Positions 17,545 through 26,676 of a stretch of DNA of 51,139 nt are shown here, in pieces. Numbering within the stretch: the first letter of the stretch is position 1; every line of letters starts with the position of its first letter. The notes beneath the pieces were generated by a model that searched no databases, was not told where the DNA came from, and saw nothing but the letters and a program-made list of their open reading frames with translations. This stretch comes from Lactobacillus delbrueckii subsp. delbrueckii DSM 20074 = JCM 1012 (GTDB lineage Bacteria > Bacillota > Bacilli > Lactobacillales > Lactobacillaceae). The position numbers and the translations under genes are program-made. Where the stretch lies: NCBI RefSeq assembly GCF_001433875.1, contig NZ_AZCR01000004.1:1-51139 (forward strand), read 5' to 3'.

Positions 17545-18342
17545 ATGACTTCATTAAAACAGCAATTGCTGGACGTTAAAGGCGGCCGGAACTTCCGTGA
17601 ACTGGGCGGCTACCAGACAGTTTCCGGCAAAAAGATCAAAATGCACAAGCTGATCCGGAGCGGGCACTTGGCCGACCTGCTCAAGGAAGACCAGGAATAC
17701 CTGCGCCGCTACGGGCTCAAGTACGATATCGACTTCCGGACCAGTTTCGAAAGAAACAAGCAGCCAGACCGGAAGATCGCGGGCGTTGAGTACTTCGCCG
17801 ACCCGGTTTTCGATGAGGACTTGACCAACTCCACCATGAGCATTTCCGACATGGCGAGAGAAAGCCAGGATCCAGGATGGGGCTACCAGCGGATGCTGTG
17901 GGCCTACAAGAACATGGCAACCGGGAAGAACGCCAACAAGGCCTACCAGCACCTGTTTGAAGTTCTCCTGGCTAATGAGAAAGACGGCGAGAGCGTGCTT
18001 TTCCACTGCACGGCCGGGAAAGACCGGACCGGTTTCGGGGCAATCTTGATTCTGACGGCCTTGGGCGTACCGATGAAAACCATTGAAAAAGACTACCTCT
18101 TCACTAATGAAGTAATCAAGGACTTCGTCAGCCAGCTTTTGGCCAAGGAAAAGGCCGCCGGAGCTGATGACAGCCTCCTGGCGACCTTCCGCGATTTGCA
18201 GACTGTACAGCCGGCCTACTTCAAGTACCTGCTGGATGTCATCAACCGGGACTACGGCAGCATCAACGCCTACCTTCACCAGCAGATCGGCCTCTCTAAT
18301 GCTGACCTGTTGGATTTGCGGACGATATACTTGGAGAAATAA
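17545..18342 (+). CDS. Tyrosine/serine protein phosphatase (DSP-like)
   Basis: A 265-residue protein with the phosphatase P-loop HCTAGKDRTG (Cys-x5-Arg) near residue 155 and the family opening GGRNFRELGGY near residue 14. These are typical of the bacterial Y_phosphatase3 family, which dephosphorylates phosphotyrosine or phosphoinositides. No signal peptide is seen. The ribosome site AAAGGA is eight bases before the ATG. It converges on an EIIA gene with only nine bases between the stops and no visible terminator. Cellular target unknown. Confidence 0.9.
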   Translation: MTSLKQQLLDVKGGRNFRELGGYQTVSGKKIKMHKLIRSGHLADLLKEDQEYLRRYGLKYDIDFRTSFERNKQPDRKIAGVEYFADPVFDEDLTNSTMSISDMARESQDPGWGYQRMLWAYKNMATGKNANKAYQHLFEVLLANEKDGESVLFHCTAGKDRTGFGAILILTALGVPMKTIEKDYLFTNEVIKDFVSQLLAKEKAAGADDSLLATFRDLQTVQPAYFKYLLDVINRDYGSINAYLHQQIGLSNADLLDLRTIYLEK

Positions 18343-18351
18343 GCGCCAGAA

Positions 18352-18831
18352 TTAAAATCCCTCTTCCCACAGGACAGAGTACAAGCCGGCAGGATCAGTC
18401 TGAGAAAAAATCCGGCTGAGGGCTGCTGGTTCAGCCTGGCTGAGGAAGGTCATGGTTCTGGCTAAAAGTTCAGCCTGGCCGTCCGCCTTTTGGTCCAGCA
18501 GCATGAAGCAAAAGCCAACTGGCAATTCGCGGCTGGGATCGACCATGCTCTTGAAGCTGACCGGGGCCAGCAGCTTAATGGGAACGACCCGCTGCTGCTT
18601 GACGAAGCAGCCTTCCATGTGCGGAAAAGCCAGGTTGGGGAGACCCGGGGCCAGATTGCAGCTGGCCAGGCCGGTCGGAAAGCCCTCTTCTCTGTCCACC
18701 ACCTGGTCTAAAAAGCCGGCCGCTACCAGCCCCTGCTCCAGCAGCTTTTTGTAGACTTGGGCAAACATGTCGGCCCGGTCTTCGGCCCGCAAAACAAAAC
18801 AGCTTTCCGCTTTTAAGAGTTCTTCAGTCAT
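18352..18831 (-). CDS. Orphan PTS EIIA protein (fructose/galactitol type)
   Basis: A 159-residue PTS EIIA type-2 domain. The phosphorylated His is in LAFPHMEG (residue ~70). Upstream VVDREEGFPTGL is the usual helix before it. The best resemblance is to GatA/galactitol-type EIIA rather than the nitrogen PTS. No EIIB or EIIC gene is near, so it either serves a transporter encoded elsewhere or has a regulatory role. It faces the phosphatase gene tail to tail. Confidence 0.88.
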   Translation of the reverse strand: MTEELLKAESCFVLRAEDRADMFAQVYKKLLEQGLVAAGFLDQVVDREEGFPTGLASCNLAPGLPNLAFPHMEGCFVKQQRVVPIKLLAPVSFKSMVDPSRELPVGFCFMLLDQKADGQAELLARTMTFLSQAEPAALSRIFSQTDPAGLYSVLWEEGF

Positions 18832-19004
18832 TTTTAGTCCACCCCTTTTTTCAAAAATACAACTACTTTTATTATAAACTTTCTGCCGCTGGGCAACTTG
18901 GCTGATGCTTAATTTTTGACTAGTCAGCAGGGGCGGAAAATGGTAAAGTTATTCTAGAAAAAGAAACACAATATCTCGCAACGGACATGAAAGGAATACA
19001 AGAT

Positions 19005-19478
19005 ATGCCAAAAAAGACGATCTACTTCGGTGCCGGCTGGTTCACTGACCGCCAAAACAAAGCCTACAAGGAAGCCATGGAAGCCCTCAAGGAAAACCCA
19101 ACGGTTGACCTGGAAAACAGCTACGTTCCCCTGGACAACCAGTACAAGGGCATCCGGGTTGACGAACACCCGGAATACCTGCACGACAAGGTTTGGGCTA
19201 CGGCCACCTACAACAACGACTTGAACGGGATCAAGACCAACGACGTCATGCTGGGCGTCTACATCCCTGACGAAGAAGACGTCGGCCTGGGCATGGAACT
19301 GGGTTACGCCTTGAGCCAAGGCAAGTACGTCCTTTTGGTCATCCCGGACGAAGACTACGGCAAGCCGATCAATCTCATGAGCTGGGGCGTCAGCGACAAC
19401 GTGATCAAGATGAGCCAGCTAAAGGACTTCAACTTCAACAAGCTGCGCTTTGACTTCTACGAAGGTGCCGTATACTAA
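19005..19478 (+). CDS. ntd: Nucleoside 2-deoxyribosyltransferase
   Basis: Swaps the base of 2'-deoxynucleosides in salvage of exogenous DNA precursors. The 157-residue sequence starting MPKKTIYFGAGWFTDRQ is, from memory, nearly identical to the structurally known Lactobacillus leichmannii enzyme. The catalytic Glu98 is present in GLGMELGYA, and the C-terminal FDFYEGAVY that completes the active site is intact. I start at ATG 19005 (AAGGA nine bases upstream); an earlier ATG at 18987 would overlap that site. A single gene with a strong terminator. It is my best evidence for the species. Confidence 0.97.
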   Translation: MPKKTIYFGAGWFTDRQNKAYKEAMEALKENPTVDLENSYVPLDNQYKGIRVDEHPEYLHDKVWATATYNNDLNGIKTNDVMLGVYIPDEEDVGLGMELGYALSQGKYVLLVIPDEDYGKPINLMSWGVSDNVIKMSQLKDFNFNKLRFDFYEGAVY

Positions 19479-19494
19479 AAACAACTATATCTAA

Positions 19495-19536
19495 CAAAAA
19501 GCCTGCCTTCCGCAATTTTGGAAGACAGGCTTTTTC
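19495..19536. terminator. Bidirectional terminator between ntd and nagA
   Basis: Stem GCCTGCCTTC / GAAGACAGGC with one mismatch, A-run on the left and T-run on the right. It serves the two converging genes. Confidence 0.9.
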
Positions 19537-19548
19537 TCTTTATACTTA

Positions 19549-20697
19549 TTATTCTTCCCAACGAATTTCCCCATTCAAGTAGGTCTTCGCAAGGGACATG
19601 TCATCTTTCAAAATCAAGAAGTCAGCTGGCAGGCCTGGACGAATCACCCCGCACTTGTCTAGCAGGCCTTGGCTGCGGGCCGGGTTATAGCTGGCCATCA
19701 ACACAGCCTCTTCCTTGCCAGCCAATCCCCAGTCAACCAGGTTCTTCACCCCGTCCTTCAGTTGCAAGACGCTGCCGGCCAGGTTGTCGCCCTCCTTCAG
19801 GCGTGCCATCCCGTCCTTGACGTACACCGGCAGTTCCCCCAGCATGTAGTCGCCATCCGGCATCATCCCGGCTTCCATGCAGTCGGTGATCAAAACAATA
19901 TGGTCCTTGCCCTTAGCCGCCAGCAGGGCCTTGATGGCGCTAGGCGTGACATGGTGACCATCAGCAATCAGTTCGTTGTCCATGTTCTCCAGTGCCATGG
20001 CCGCGTTGGCGATGTTTGGCCGATTGTGAGAGAAGTCCGGCATCCCGTTAAAGGTGTGGGTAAAAATCGTTGCCCCAGCCTGTGCAGCTGCCTTAGTCTG
20101 GTCATAGCTGGCACTAGAGTGTCCCAGGGCTACCTTGACTCCCCGGCTGACAGCGTAGCTTACGAAGGCTGGCGTTCCTGGACGTTCTGGGGCAAGAGAG
20201 ATCTTCTTCAGCATCCCCTTTGACGCTTCCAGCCACTTGTCCAGTTCTGCCGGGCTTGGATCCATCATGTATTTTGGATTTTCCGCCCCCGCGTGTTCTC
20301 CCGTAAAAAATGGGCCTTCAAAATGGATTCCTTGAATCTTAGCCCCGCTCTCTTCTCCTTGGTGAGCAGCCAGCATCCGGCAGACTTCAGCCAATTGCTC
20401 ACTGGACGCGGTCACTGTCGTTGGCAGCCAGCTGGTTACCCCGGCACTCAGCAAGGCTTCAGACAGGCGGTTGATTCCCTCCCAGTCGCTCTTCATCACG
20501 TCTTCCTTAACAGAACCGTGGATGTGGGTGTCGACATAGCCCGGTGCCACGCTAAAGCCAGTGTAGTCCACCGCATCCGGCACTTGGCTGCCTTCTGGCA
20601 GGCAGGCCCCGAATTTACCATCAACAATCTCTAAATAGCCGCCTTTTTCCCGGCCATTTGGCAGGTAAAACTGATCAGCATGAATGTAATAGCGCAT
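19549..20697 (-). CDS. nagA: N-acetylglucosamine-6-phosphate deacetylase
   Basis: Deacetylates GlcNAc-6-phosphate in cell-wall sugar recycling and GlcNAc use. The 382-residue amidohydrolase shows APGYVDTHIHG (metal-binding HxH), FEGPFF with the metal-binding Glu, LGHSSAS, THTFNGMP with the second His, ADGHHV and the catalytic Asp in LITDCMEA. The start follows AAGGAG by six bases. No nagB lies beside it. It is a single gene with a shared terminator downstream. Confidence 0.95.
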   Translation of the reverse strand: MRYYIHADQFYLPNGREKGGYLEIVDGKFGACLPEGSQVPDAVDYTGFSVAPGYVDTHIHGSVKEDVMKSDWEGINRLSEALLSAGVTSWLPTTVTASSEQLAEVCRMLAAHQGEESGAKIQGIHFEGPFFTGEHAGAENPKYMMDPSPAELDKWLEASKGMLKKISLAPERPGTPAFVSYAVSRGVKVALGHSSASYDQTKAAAQAGATIFTHTFNGMPDFSHNRPNIANAAMALENMDNELIADGHHVTPSAIKALLAAKGKDHIVLITDCMEAGMMPDGDYMLGELPVYVKDGMARLKEGDNLAGSVLQLKDGVKNLVDWGLAGKEEAVLMASYNPARSQGLLDKCGVIRPGLPADFLILKDDMSLAKTYLNGEIRWEE

Positions 20698-20791
20698 TTT
20701 TTCTCCTTAGTAAAACAATCTTTTTCCTTCTATTATTCTTAACTCTGTAAGCCTTTTAGTCAATGTTTTGCTAAAAAATGAGCAAAAATAA

Positions 20792-20812
20792 AACTGCTCG
20801 TTTCAGGCAGTT
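20792..20812 (-). terminator. Terminator of the remnant gene
   Basis: Minus-strand stem AACTGC / GCAGTT with a 9-nt loop followed by TTATTTTTG, six bases after the remnant's stop. It shows that the remnant is the true 3' end of a former gene. Confidence 0.7.
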
Positions 20813-20817
20813 AAAGA

Positions 20818-20952
20818 TCAGCTATTGGATTCTTTGAAGAAAAAGCCCTGCGACCGGACCAGGTCTTCATCTAACCCAACGATAAGCATATGCAAAAGCC
20901 CAGTCGAATCAGAATCAAAAGCAGGATGATCAGCCAGCTCTTCCGTAATCAG
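20818..20952 (-). pseudogene. C-terminal remnant of an unidentified gene
   Basis: An open 44-codon minus-strand frame reads ITEELADHPAFDSDSTG, then LLHMLIVGLDEDLVRSQG and FFFKES, then stops. It is followed by its own terminator and uses codons like the neighbouring genes. It has no start codon or ribosome site: the frame opens right at a TAA inside the TTACACCA repeat. I read it as the end of a gene whose front was lost when a mobile element inserted. I do not recognise the protein family. Confidence 0.55.
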
Positions 20953-21008
20953 TTACACCATTTATATCGTGCCATTACACCATTTGTATCACATTTTTGT
21001 TTACACCA
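20953..21008. repeat. Three direct TTACACCA repeats, possible IS end
   Basis: TTACACCATTTATATC at 20953, TTACACCATTTGTATC at 20975 (22 bp later) and a shortened TTACACCA at 21001. Iterated sites of this kind occur at the ends of some insertion sequences as transposase-binding sites. They touch the cut end of the gene remnant. No transposase remains. Confidence 0.6.
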
Positions 21009-21244
21009 GTAGTAATCCAGCACGTTTTTTAGCATTACTAAAATATAATTTTTGAAAGTCGTCACAATTTAAGACTTCATAATATTTGTTAGCCAGATAA
21101 TTTAAGGAGCAATAAACTCCTTCTTTTCTACAAGGTAATTGTCTGTCTCCTGGTTACCCAAACTGGTATAGGCTATTTTTTCCAATTTACCGGCTTTTTG
21201 GCTATAATTAGATTAGATATTTCATGACATAAAGGAAAAAGATT

Positions 21245-24200
21245 ATGACTGCAGACCTGCAAAATTCAAGACATCACTTAGGAAAACTGGTTGGCGTCAA
21301 TAAGCGTGAAAATTACTATGAGCTTCATTACGCGACCGGCGAGATCGCCCGCGTCTACTTGATCGCTAATGGCATCTTCCGCTACTGGCTGGATCCAAGT
21401 CAAGAATTTGACGAAACTGACGACATGCTGGTCAAAGGCATTGAGCCCGACCCGCAATGTTTCGCCCGGGCCACGGCCCACGCGACCAGCGACATGTTCA
21501 TCATCACCACCGGCAGCTGCAAGTTGATTTTCCAGCAGAAAACCGGCAGCTTCAGGATCTTTGACGAGTCTGTCCACCGGCCGCGGATGGTCCAGGCTTC
21601 CGCCCTCGAACTGAGCGGCAAGCACAGCATCGAAATCCTGAAGCAAGGGCAAAACGAATACTACTACGGCGGCGGGGTCCAAAACGGCCACTTCAGCCAC
21701 AAGGGTGAAAAAATCACCATCAAGACCGACGGTATCACCGGGGCTGACGGCGTTCTGGCTGCCGTGCCTTTCTTCTGGACCAACGCCGGCTTTGCCGAAC
21801 TACGCAACACGACCGCGACTGGCCACTATGACTTCGGCCGGCAAAATTCCCAGCTCACCATCCTCAGCCACCGGACCCCGGTCTTTGACAGCTACTATAT
21901 AATAGGAAACTCTCCGCAAGAATTGCTGTCCAGCTTCTATTATTTGACCGGCAAGCCCTTCATGCTGCCCAGCTACGCCCTCTCCTTCGGCCACCTCGGC
22001 AACTTTCTTGACGGCTCCTGGCAAGAAGCTGACGGCAAGGGCCATGAAGCAGTCCGCTTTGAAGACAACCGCTACTACACAAGAAAGACGGAAAACAGCG
22101 GCCACCTGCCAAGCTTAAACGGGGAAAAGGACTACCAGTTCTCCGCCCGGGCCATGCTGGACCGCTACCAGCGCTGGGGCTTCCCGTTATCCTGGATCAT
22201 CCCCAACTACGAAAGCCAAACTGCCGCTAAGCCCGATGACTTTGCCGCCTTTGCCAGCTATGCCCAAAGTCGCAACTGCCATCCAGGCTTCTGGAGTGAA
22301 AAGGGCCAGCCTTTAGCCCACCACAGTGAATTTGCCGCGGTCGACGACCCAAGCAGCGACTTGACCGCCGTCACTTCCGACCTGGCTAAGGAAAATCCGA
22401 AAGCCAAGCCCCTTACCCTGATCCGCGACAGCCTCCTTCCTTACCAAAGCCAGGCTGCCCTGGCCTTCGGCGATGTCAGCGGTGACTGGTCCAGCATCAA
22501 AACGCAAATCTCTACCTTATTAGGTGCTGGTTTGTCTGGCCTGCCCTTCATCGGGGCCGCTGCCGGCGGCAAGCACGGCCAGGAAAATGCCCAAGTTGCC
22601 GTCCGCGACCTGGAATGGAAGACCTTTACCCCGCTTCTCTTCGCTATTGACGACCAAAGCCCCTTCAGCAAGACGCCTTTCGCCTTCAACAACAAGGTCT
22701 CCCGGATCATGAAGGCCTACCTCGGCCTGCGTGAGCAGCTGAAGCCTTACCTTTATGCCCTCAGCCGCCAGGCCCAGGATGGCCTGCCCCTGGTCCGGCC
22801 CCTGCTTATGGCCTTTCCGCATGAACAGGTTGGCTACGGCCGGGACTTTGCTGATGAATTCATGCTAGGCGACCAATTGCTTGTTGCGCCAATCGTCAAC
22901 GGCAAGTCTGACAATCAAGGCCTAAGCGTCCGCGACCGGATCTACTTGCCCGACAAGCAGACTGTCTGGATCGACCTCTTTACCGGCGACCGCTTGATGG
23001 GCGGCCGGGTCTACAACCAGCGCAAGTACCCCCTTTGGCAATTGCCCGTCTTCGTCAGAGGCGGCAGCATCTTCGACCTGGGCAGCCGGCACTTCGTTCT
23101 CTACCCGCAAGGCGGCGACGCCACCATCAGCACCTACAGCGACAACGACCAAAGCGACTACAAGCACAACAGCGCCCAAACCGTCATCCGAACCCATGTG
23201 GCCGACAGCAAGCTGCGCGTGATCATCGAACCGACCACCGGCTACTACCCGAACATGGCCATTAAAGAGCAAACCTTCTTTTATATATACTGTGACCAGC
23301 ACCCAGATGAAATCCAGCTCCGGGCCGGCGACGAGGAAGTCGTTACCTTGACTGAATACGGCACGCCGGAAACCCTGCAAAGAGCCAAGGAAGGCTTCTA
23401 CTACGACAACAAGTTCTGCTGGCCGGAAGGCTTCAAGGACTTGGGCGCAACGCCTCGCCCGGCTTTGATCATCAAATTGCAGGAGCGGGACATCAAGCAG
23501 GAAAAGCTGGAAATCCTGGTCAACAACTTCCGCTTCGCTAATGAGCAGCTGGTTCACCAGATAACCGACGCCGCGCTGCCCCTGCCGGGCAAGGTTGAAG
23601 TCGACCGGGACAAGATCAGTGCCCACTCTTTGACGGTCAAGTGGGCCCAGCGGACGCCTAGTGTCCAGATTGAATTGAACGGACTGCTCTACACCGGGAT
23701 CAGCGGGAACATCTTCACCTTTACCGACCTGGCCGCCAACACTGGCTACCGGTTGCGCCTGCGCTATGAAGCTGGCTACAAGGTATCCGAATGGTCCGAC
23801 CTCTTGCAGGTCAAGACCAAGCGGGACCCGCGGGACTTTATCATCTCCAATGTCAAAGTCACTTCCAGCCAGGAAAGCGCAAGCGGCCACCAGCTGAAAA
23901 ACCTCCTGGATCGGAGAATGTCAACCGACTGGCAAAGCACGGGCAAACCAAGCGAAGACCAGCCGCTGACTTTGACCTTCAGCTTCCCGGACCAAACAGA
24001 ATTAAACAAGCTGATCTACGTGCCAAGAGCCAGCAGCCGGGATGGCCGGCCTTTGCGGATGCGGGTGGAAATCTCCACCGATGGGAAAAACTTCACCAGC
24101 TACGGAACTGACTACCAGTTTAACAGCGACTGCAAGAACAAGGTTATCGGCCTCAGAGGGGTCAGCGCCAAAGCTGTCCGCCTCAGCATTCTGGAAACGA

Positions 24201-24253
24201 CCGGCGATTACGCTGCCGCCAGTGGCATCGACTTCTACCGGCCCCTTAAATAA
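21245..24253 (+). CDS. GH31 family glycosidase with FN3 and F5/8-type C-terminal domains, atypical active site
   Basis: A 1002-residue protein. Residues ~1-240 are the GH31 N-terminal beta-sandwich (QNEYYYGGGVQNGHF), ~240-600 the barrel, and ~600-700 the proximal C-domain. An FN3-like domain follows at ~780-860 (SLTVKWAQ, TGYRLRLRYEAGYKVSEWS). A discoidin/CBM32-like domain covers ~870-1002 (TDWQSTG, RMRVEISTDGKNF). GH31 landmarks such as LSGLPFIG, PYLYAL and MLGDQLLVAPIV are clear. However, the usual DIGG reads AAAGG, and the Arg/His of the SRLHG-type motif are absent, so the sugar-binding pocket differs. There is no signal peptide despite surface-type accessory domains. The substrate is open; activity could be altered. 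Confidence 0.85.
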   Translation: MTADLQNSRHHLGKLVGVNKRENYYELHYATGEIARVYLIANGIFRYWLDPSQEFDETDDMLVKGIEPDPQCFARATAHATSDMFIITTGSCKLIFQQKTGSFRIFDESVHRPRMVQASALELSGKHSIEILKQGQNEYYYGGGVQNGHFSHKGEKITIKTDGITGADGVLAAVPFFWTNAGFAELRNTTATGHYDFGRQNSQLTILSHRTPVFDSYYIIGNSPQELLSSFYYLTGKPFMLPSYALSFGHLGNFLDGSWQEADGKGHEAVRFEDNRYYTRKTENSGHLPSLNGEKDYQFSARAMLDRYQRWGFPLSWIIPNYESQTAAKPDDFAAFASYAQSRNCHPGFWSEKGQPLAHHSEFAAVDDPSSDLTAVTSDLAKENPKAKPLTLIRDSLLPYQSQAALAFGDVSGDWSSIKTQISTLLGAGLSGLPFIGAAAGGKHGQENAQVAVRDLEWKTFTPLLFAIDDQSPFSKTPFAFNNKVSRIMKAYLGLREQLKPYLYALSRQAQDGLPLVRPLLMAFPHEQVGYGRDFADEFMLGDQLLVAPIVNGKSDNQGLSVRDRIYLPDKQTVWIDLFTGDRLMGGRVYNQRKYPLWQLPVFVRGGSIFDLGSRHFVLYPQGGDATISTYSDNDQSDYKHNSAQTVIRTHVADSKLRVIIEPTTGYYPNMAIKEQTFFYIYCDQHPDEIQLRAGDEEVVTLTEYGTPETLQRAKEGFYYDNKFCWPEGFKDLGATPRPALIIKLQERDIKQEKLEILVNNFRFANEQLVHQITDAALPLPGKVEVDRDKISAHSLTVKWAQRTPSVQIELNGLLYTGISGNIFTFTDLAANTGYRLRLRYEAGYKVSEWSDLLQVKTKRDPRDFIISNVKVTSSQESASGHQLKNLLDRRMSTDWQSTGKPSEDQPLTLTFSFPDQTELNKLIYVPRASSRDGRPLRMRVEISTDGKNFTSYGTDYQFNSDCKNKVIGLRGVSAKAVRLSILETTGDYAAASGIDFYRPLK

Positions 24254-24279
24254 GCCGTAATTTTTTGATATTTTTAGAC

Positions 24280-24324
24280 AAAAAAACAGTGGAAAGCTTC
24301 GTAAGGAAGCTTCCACTGTTTTTC
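24280..24324. terminator. Bidirectional terminator between the GH31 gene and malG
   Basis: Long stem ACAGTGGAAAGCTTC / GAAGCTTCCACTGT with an A-run on the left and a T-run on the right, lying between converging genes. A second small inverted repeat (GAATC...GATTC) follows at about 24331-24353. Confidence 0.9.
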
Positions 24325-24404
24325 TTTAATCGAATCCGAGATATTCTCAGATTCTTTTCGCTGAGAAGGCAAGGATTAAATAAAATGTTGTTCGGGTTTG
24401 TGCG

Positions 24405-25262
24405 TTAACCCTTGTCAGCACCTACAGTAATCCCACTGACGTAGAACTTCTGCATGATGATGAAGAGGATCGTGATTGGGATAGCGATGACGACACAGCC
24501 GGCCACGAATTGGGCGAAGTAGGCCGTCGCGTTCCCCTTTGAAGAAGAAAGCATGTTGTACAGACCATACGCGATCGTGTAGGTCTTTGGGTCACCTGAA
24601 GTTGAGAGGATGATCCCGGAGAAGATGAAGTCTACCCATGGTGCCATGAAAGTCGTTAAAGCTGTGTAGACGATCATCGGCTTGGAGAGCGGCAGGCCGA
24701 TCTTAGTGAAGATCTGCCATCTGGTTGCACCATCCAGTTCAGCTGCTTCATCCAGTGACCGCGGGATCGTGTCGAAGAAACCCTTGGCAACGTAGAAGCC
24801 AAGGCCGGCACCACCGACGTAGACCAGGATCAAGCCGCCCAGGTTCAGCATGTTCAGCCCCTTCAAGATGTAGTAAAGGGCGATCATGGACATGAAACCA
24901 GGGAACATGCCCAAAACCAGGGCAATTTGCAAGAATGGCTTGCGGAGTCTGAAGCGTAAGCGGGACAGGACGTAAGCAACCGTGATTTGGATGAAGGTTG
25001 ACAGAGTGGCGGAAATGATGGCCACGAGCAAAGTGTTGATAATCCAGTGCAGGTATGGGAACTGGGAGTTGGTAAAGATCCCGATATAGTTCTGGAAGGT
25101 CCATTTTTCAGGGAAGAAAGTTGAGATAAAGCCAGTATCGTTGTATGAGAAGCTGGCCAAAACGATCCAGAGGATGGGGATCAGCCACAAAATTGCTAAA
25201 ATCGTCAGCAATAAATATCTGAAGAAAAGGGATACTTTTCTCTGGTTAGAGTAAGACTTCAA
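24405..25262 (-). CDS. malG: Maltodextrin ABC transporter permease MalG
   Basis: Inner-membrane permease of 285 residues with six hydrophobic segments and the EAA coupling loop DEAAELDGATRWQIFTKIGLP. It ends in a short cytoplasmic tail. The start codon is TTG at 25262: the ribosome site AAGGAGGG is made from the last codons of malF, whose TAA lies two bases before the TTG. Translation is therefore coupled to malF. It is the last gene of the maltodextrin transcript and is followed by a strong bidirectional terminator. Confidence 0.95.
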   Translation of the reverse strand: MKSYSNQRKVSLFFRYLLLTILAILWLIPILWIVLASFSYNDTGFISTFFPEKWTFQNYIGIFTNSQFPYLHWIINTLLVAIISATLSTFIQITVAYVLSRLRFRLRKPFLQIALVLGMFPGFMSMIALYYILKGLNMLNLGGLILVYVGGAGLGFYVAKGFFDTIPRSLDEAAELDGATRWQIFTKIGLPLSKPMIVYTALTTFMAPWVDFIFSGIILSTSGDPKTYTIAYGLYNMLSSSKGNATAYFAQFVAGCVVIAIPITILFIIMQKFYVSGITVGADKG

Positions 25263-25264
25263 TT

Positions 25265-26623
25265 TTATCCCTCCTTAAACGCAGTGGTGTGACGGTAAGC
25301 GATCAAGGAAATCGTCGCACTCAAGATGAAGATCAAGATGCCCAGAACGGCTGAGGCGTTGTAGCGCTGCTGCTGACCGAAGGTCAGGTTGTAGAGCCAG
25401 TTGACCAGAAGGTCGGTTGAGCCGGCACCGTTGTAGTTGTTGTTCATTGGCTTACCACCAGTCAACAGGAATATAACGTTGAAGTTGTTGATATTGCCGA
25501 TGAATTGCTGAATCAAGGACGGACCCATCACAAAGAGGATCTGCGGGAAGGTAATGTTGTGGAAAATCTGGAAGACGTTAGCCCCGTCGATTCTCGCGGC
25601 TTCAATCTGGTCTTGTGGCAGGTTTTGGATAATCGCCATGGAAACCAGCATGGAAACCGGAATACCAATCCACATGTTGACGATGATAACCGTCAGCCGG
25701 GCTACCCAAGGGGCAGCTTCATTGTCAATGAAGTGAAGCGGCCCTGAGATCCAGCCCCAGTTTTGCAACAGGGTGTTCAAAGGCCCCTGCGCGTCCAGGA
25801 ATTGCGCGATCAGTAGCAAGGAAACGAATTGCGGTACGGCGTAAACCACGATGAAGATCGTCCGCCATACTTTCCGGTGCTTGATCCCCTTGGATTCAAT
25901 CAAGAGGGCCAGGAGAACCCCACCTAAGAAGGTGGTTGCCGTGGCAGCTACTGCCCAGATCAGGGTCCAGCCCAGGACAGGGAAGAAAGTCCCGGCCAGG
26001 TCCCCGCTCAAAACATTGCCGAAGGCCTGGAAACCAGTCCAGGAGAAGCCGATCGGGTGTTGGCGGTCGTAGTTGGTAAAGGCCATGGAAATCATGAAGA
26101 CAGTTGGCAAAACAGTGAAGAGGAGAATCCCCAGCATAGGAATAAACATTAAGGTCGCGTGCAGGCGGGAGTCCAGCAGGCTGGCCAGTTCTTCCTTGTT
26201 GGTGGCAATGTGCTTGCCATCACGCTTCTTGATGTAGTTGGCCCGGGTTGAGCGCAAGTTTGTGACATAGAGGCAGATGAAACCGATGACCAGGAAGAGG
26301 GCCATGATCCCGAAGAGGAGGATCAAGACTGAGTTATCTGGCTGTTTGGTCACGTAAACGCCTTGCGCTTGGTCAAAGACAACCTTCTTGGTCTTGTTTT
26401 CCCCAAGGTTGCTCAGCATGCTGAGGGCACTGACCCCGCTAAAGATAAACCAGACCAGGAAAACAATTTCACTGATCAGCAGGCTGAACCCCTTGGCCCA
26501 CTGCTTATTCTTCAGGGCGCTGACGCCCATGAAGAAGAAGGACAGCTTATCAGCCGCGTCCCCCTTGGACCAGACTTCTTTGTAGCTGGCTGTCGGAGGA
26601 ACATGTCCTTTTCTTTTAAACAT
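25265..26623 (-). CDS. malF: Maltodextrin ABC transporter permease MalF
   Basis: A 452-residue permease with about eight hydrophobic segments, two of them in an N-terminal extension with a periplasmic-side loop. This is typical of MalF proteins, which are longer than other sugar permeases. The coupling loop reads EAARIDGANVFQIFHNITFP. With MalG it forms the channel for maltose and maltodextrins. The ribosome site GAAGGAGAG lies nine bases before ATG. A 53-bp gap separates it from malE. Confidence 0.95.
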   Translation of the reverse strand: MFKRKGHVPPTASYKEVWSKGDAADKLSFFFMGVSALKNKQWAKGFSLLISEIVFLVWFIFSGVSALSMLSNLGENKTKKVVFDQAQGVYVTKQPDNSVLILLFGIMALFLVIGFICLYVTNLRSTRANYIKKRDGKHIATNKEELASLLDSRLHATLMFIPMLGILLFTVLPTVFMISMAFTNYDRQHPIGFSWTGFQAFGNVLSGDLAGTFFPVLGWTLIWAVAATATTFLGGVLLALLIESKGIKHRKVWRTIFIVVYAVPQFVSLLLIAQFLDAQGPLNTLLQNWGWISGPLHFIDNEAAPWVARLTVIIVNMWIGIPVSMLVSMAIIQNLPQDQIEAARIDGANVFQIFHNITFPQILFVMGPSLIQQFIGNINNFNVIFLLTGGKPMNNNYNGAGSTDLLVNWLYNLTFGQQQRYNASAVLGILIFILSATISLIAYRHTTAFKEG

Positions 26624-26676
26624 TTTTAATTACTCTCCTTCTCAAGCTTAATTAAAGTTGTTGCTGCTTAATTAAA

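Larger units (their letters stand above)
20698..21244. other. 547-bp intergenic region with gene debris and direct repeats
   Basis: The region contains, from left to right, the nagA ribosome site, a minus-strand terminator (20792-20812), a 44-codon gene remnant (20818-20952), three copies of TTACACCA (20953-21008) and an AT-rich stretch. It ends with the GH31 promoter: an extended -10 GGCTATAAT at 21200-21208. I see no complete gene in it. Confidence 0.7.

Noticed and set aside
20953-21008. CRISPR-like array
   Set aside because: Only two full repeats of 16 bp and a partial one, with 6- and 10-bp gaps. These are too short for spacers, and there are no cas genes.
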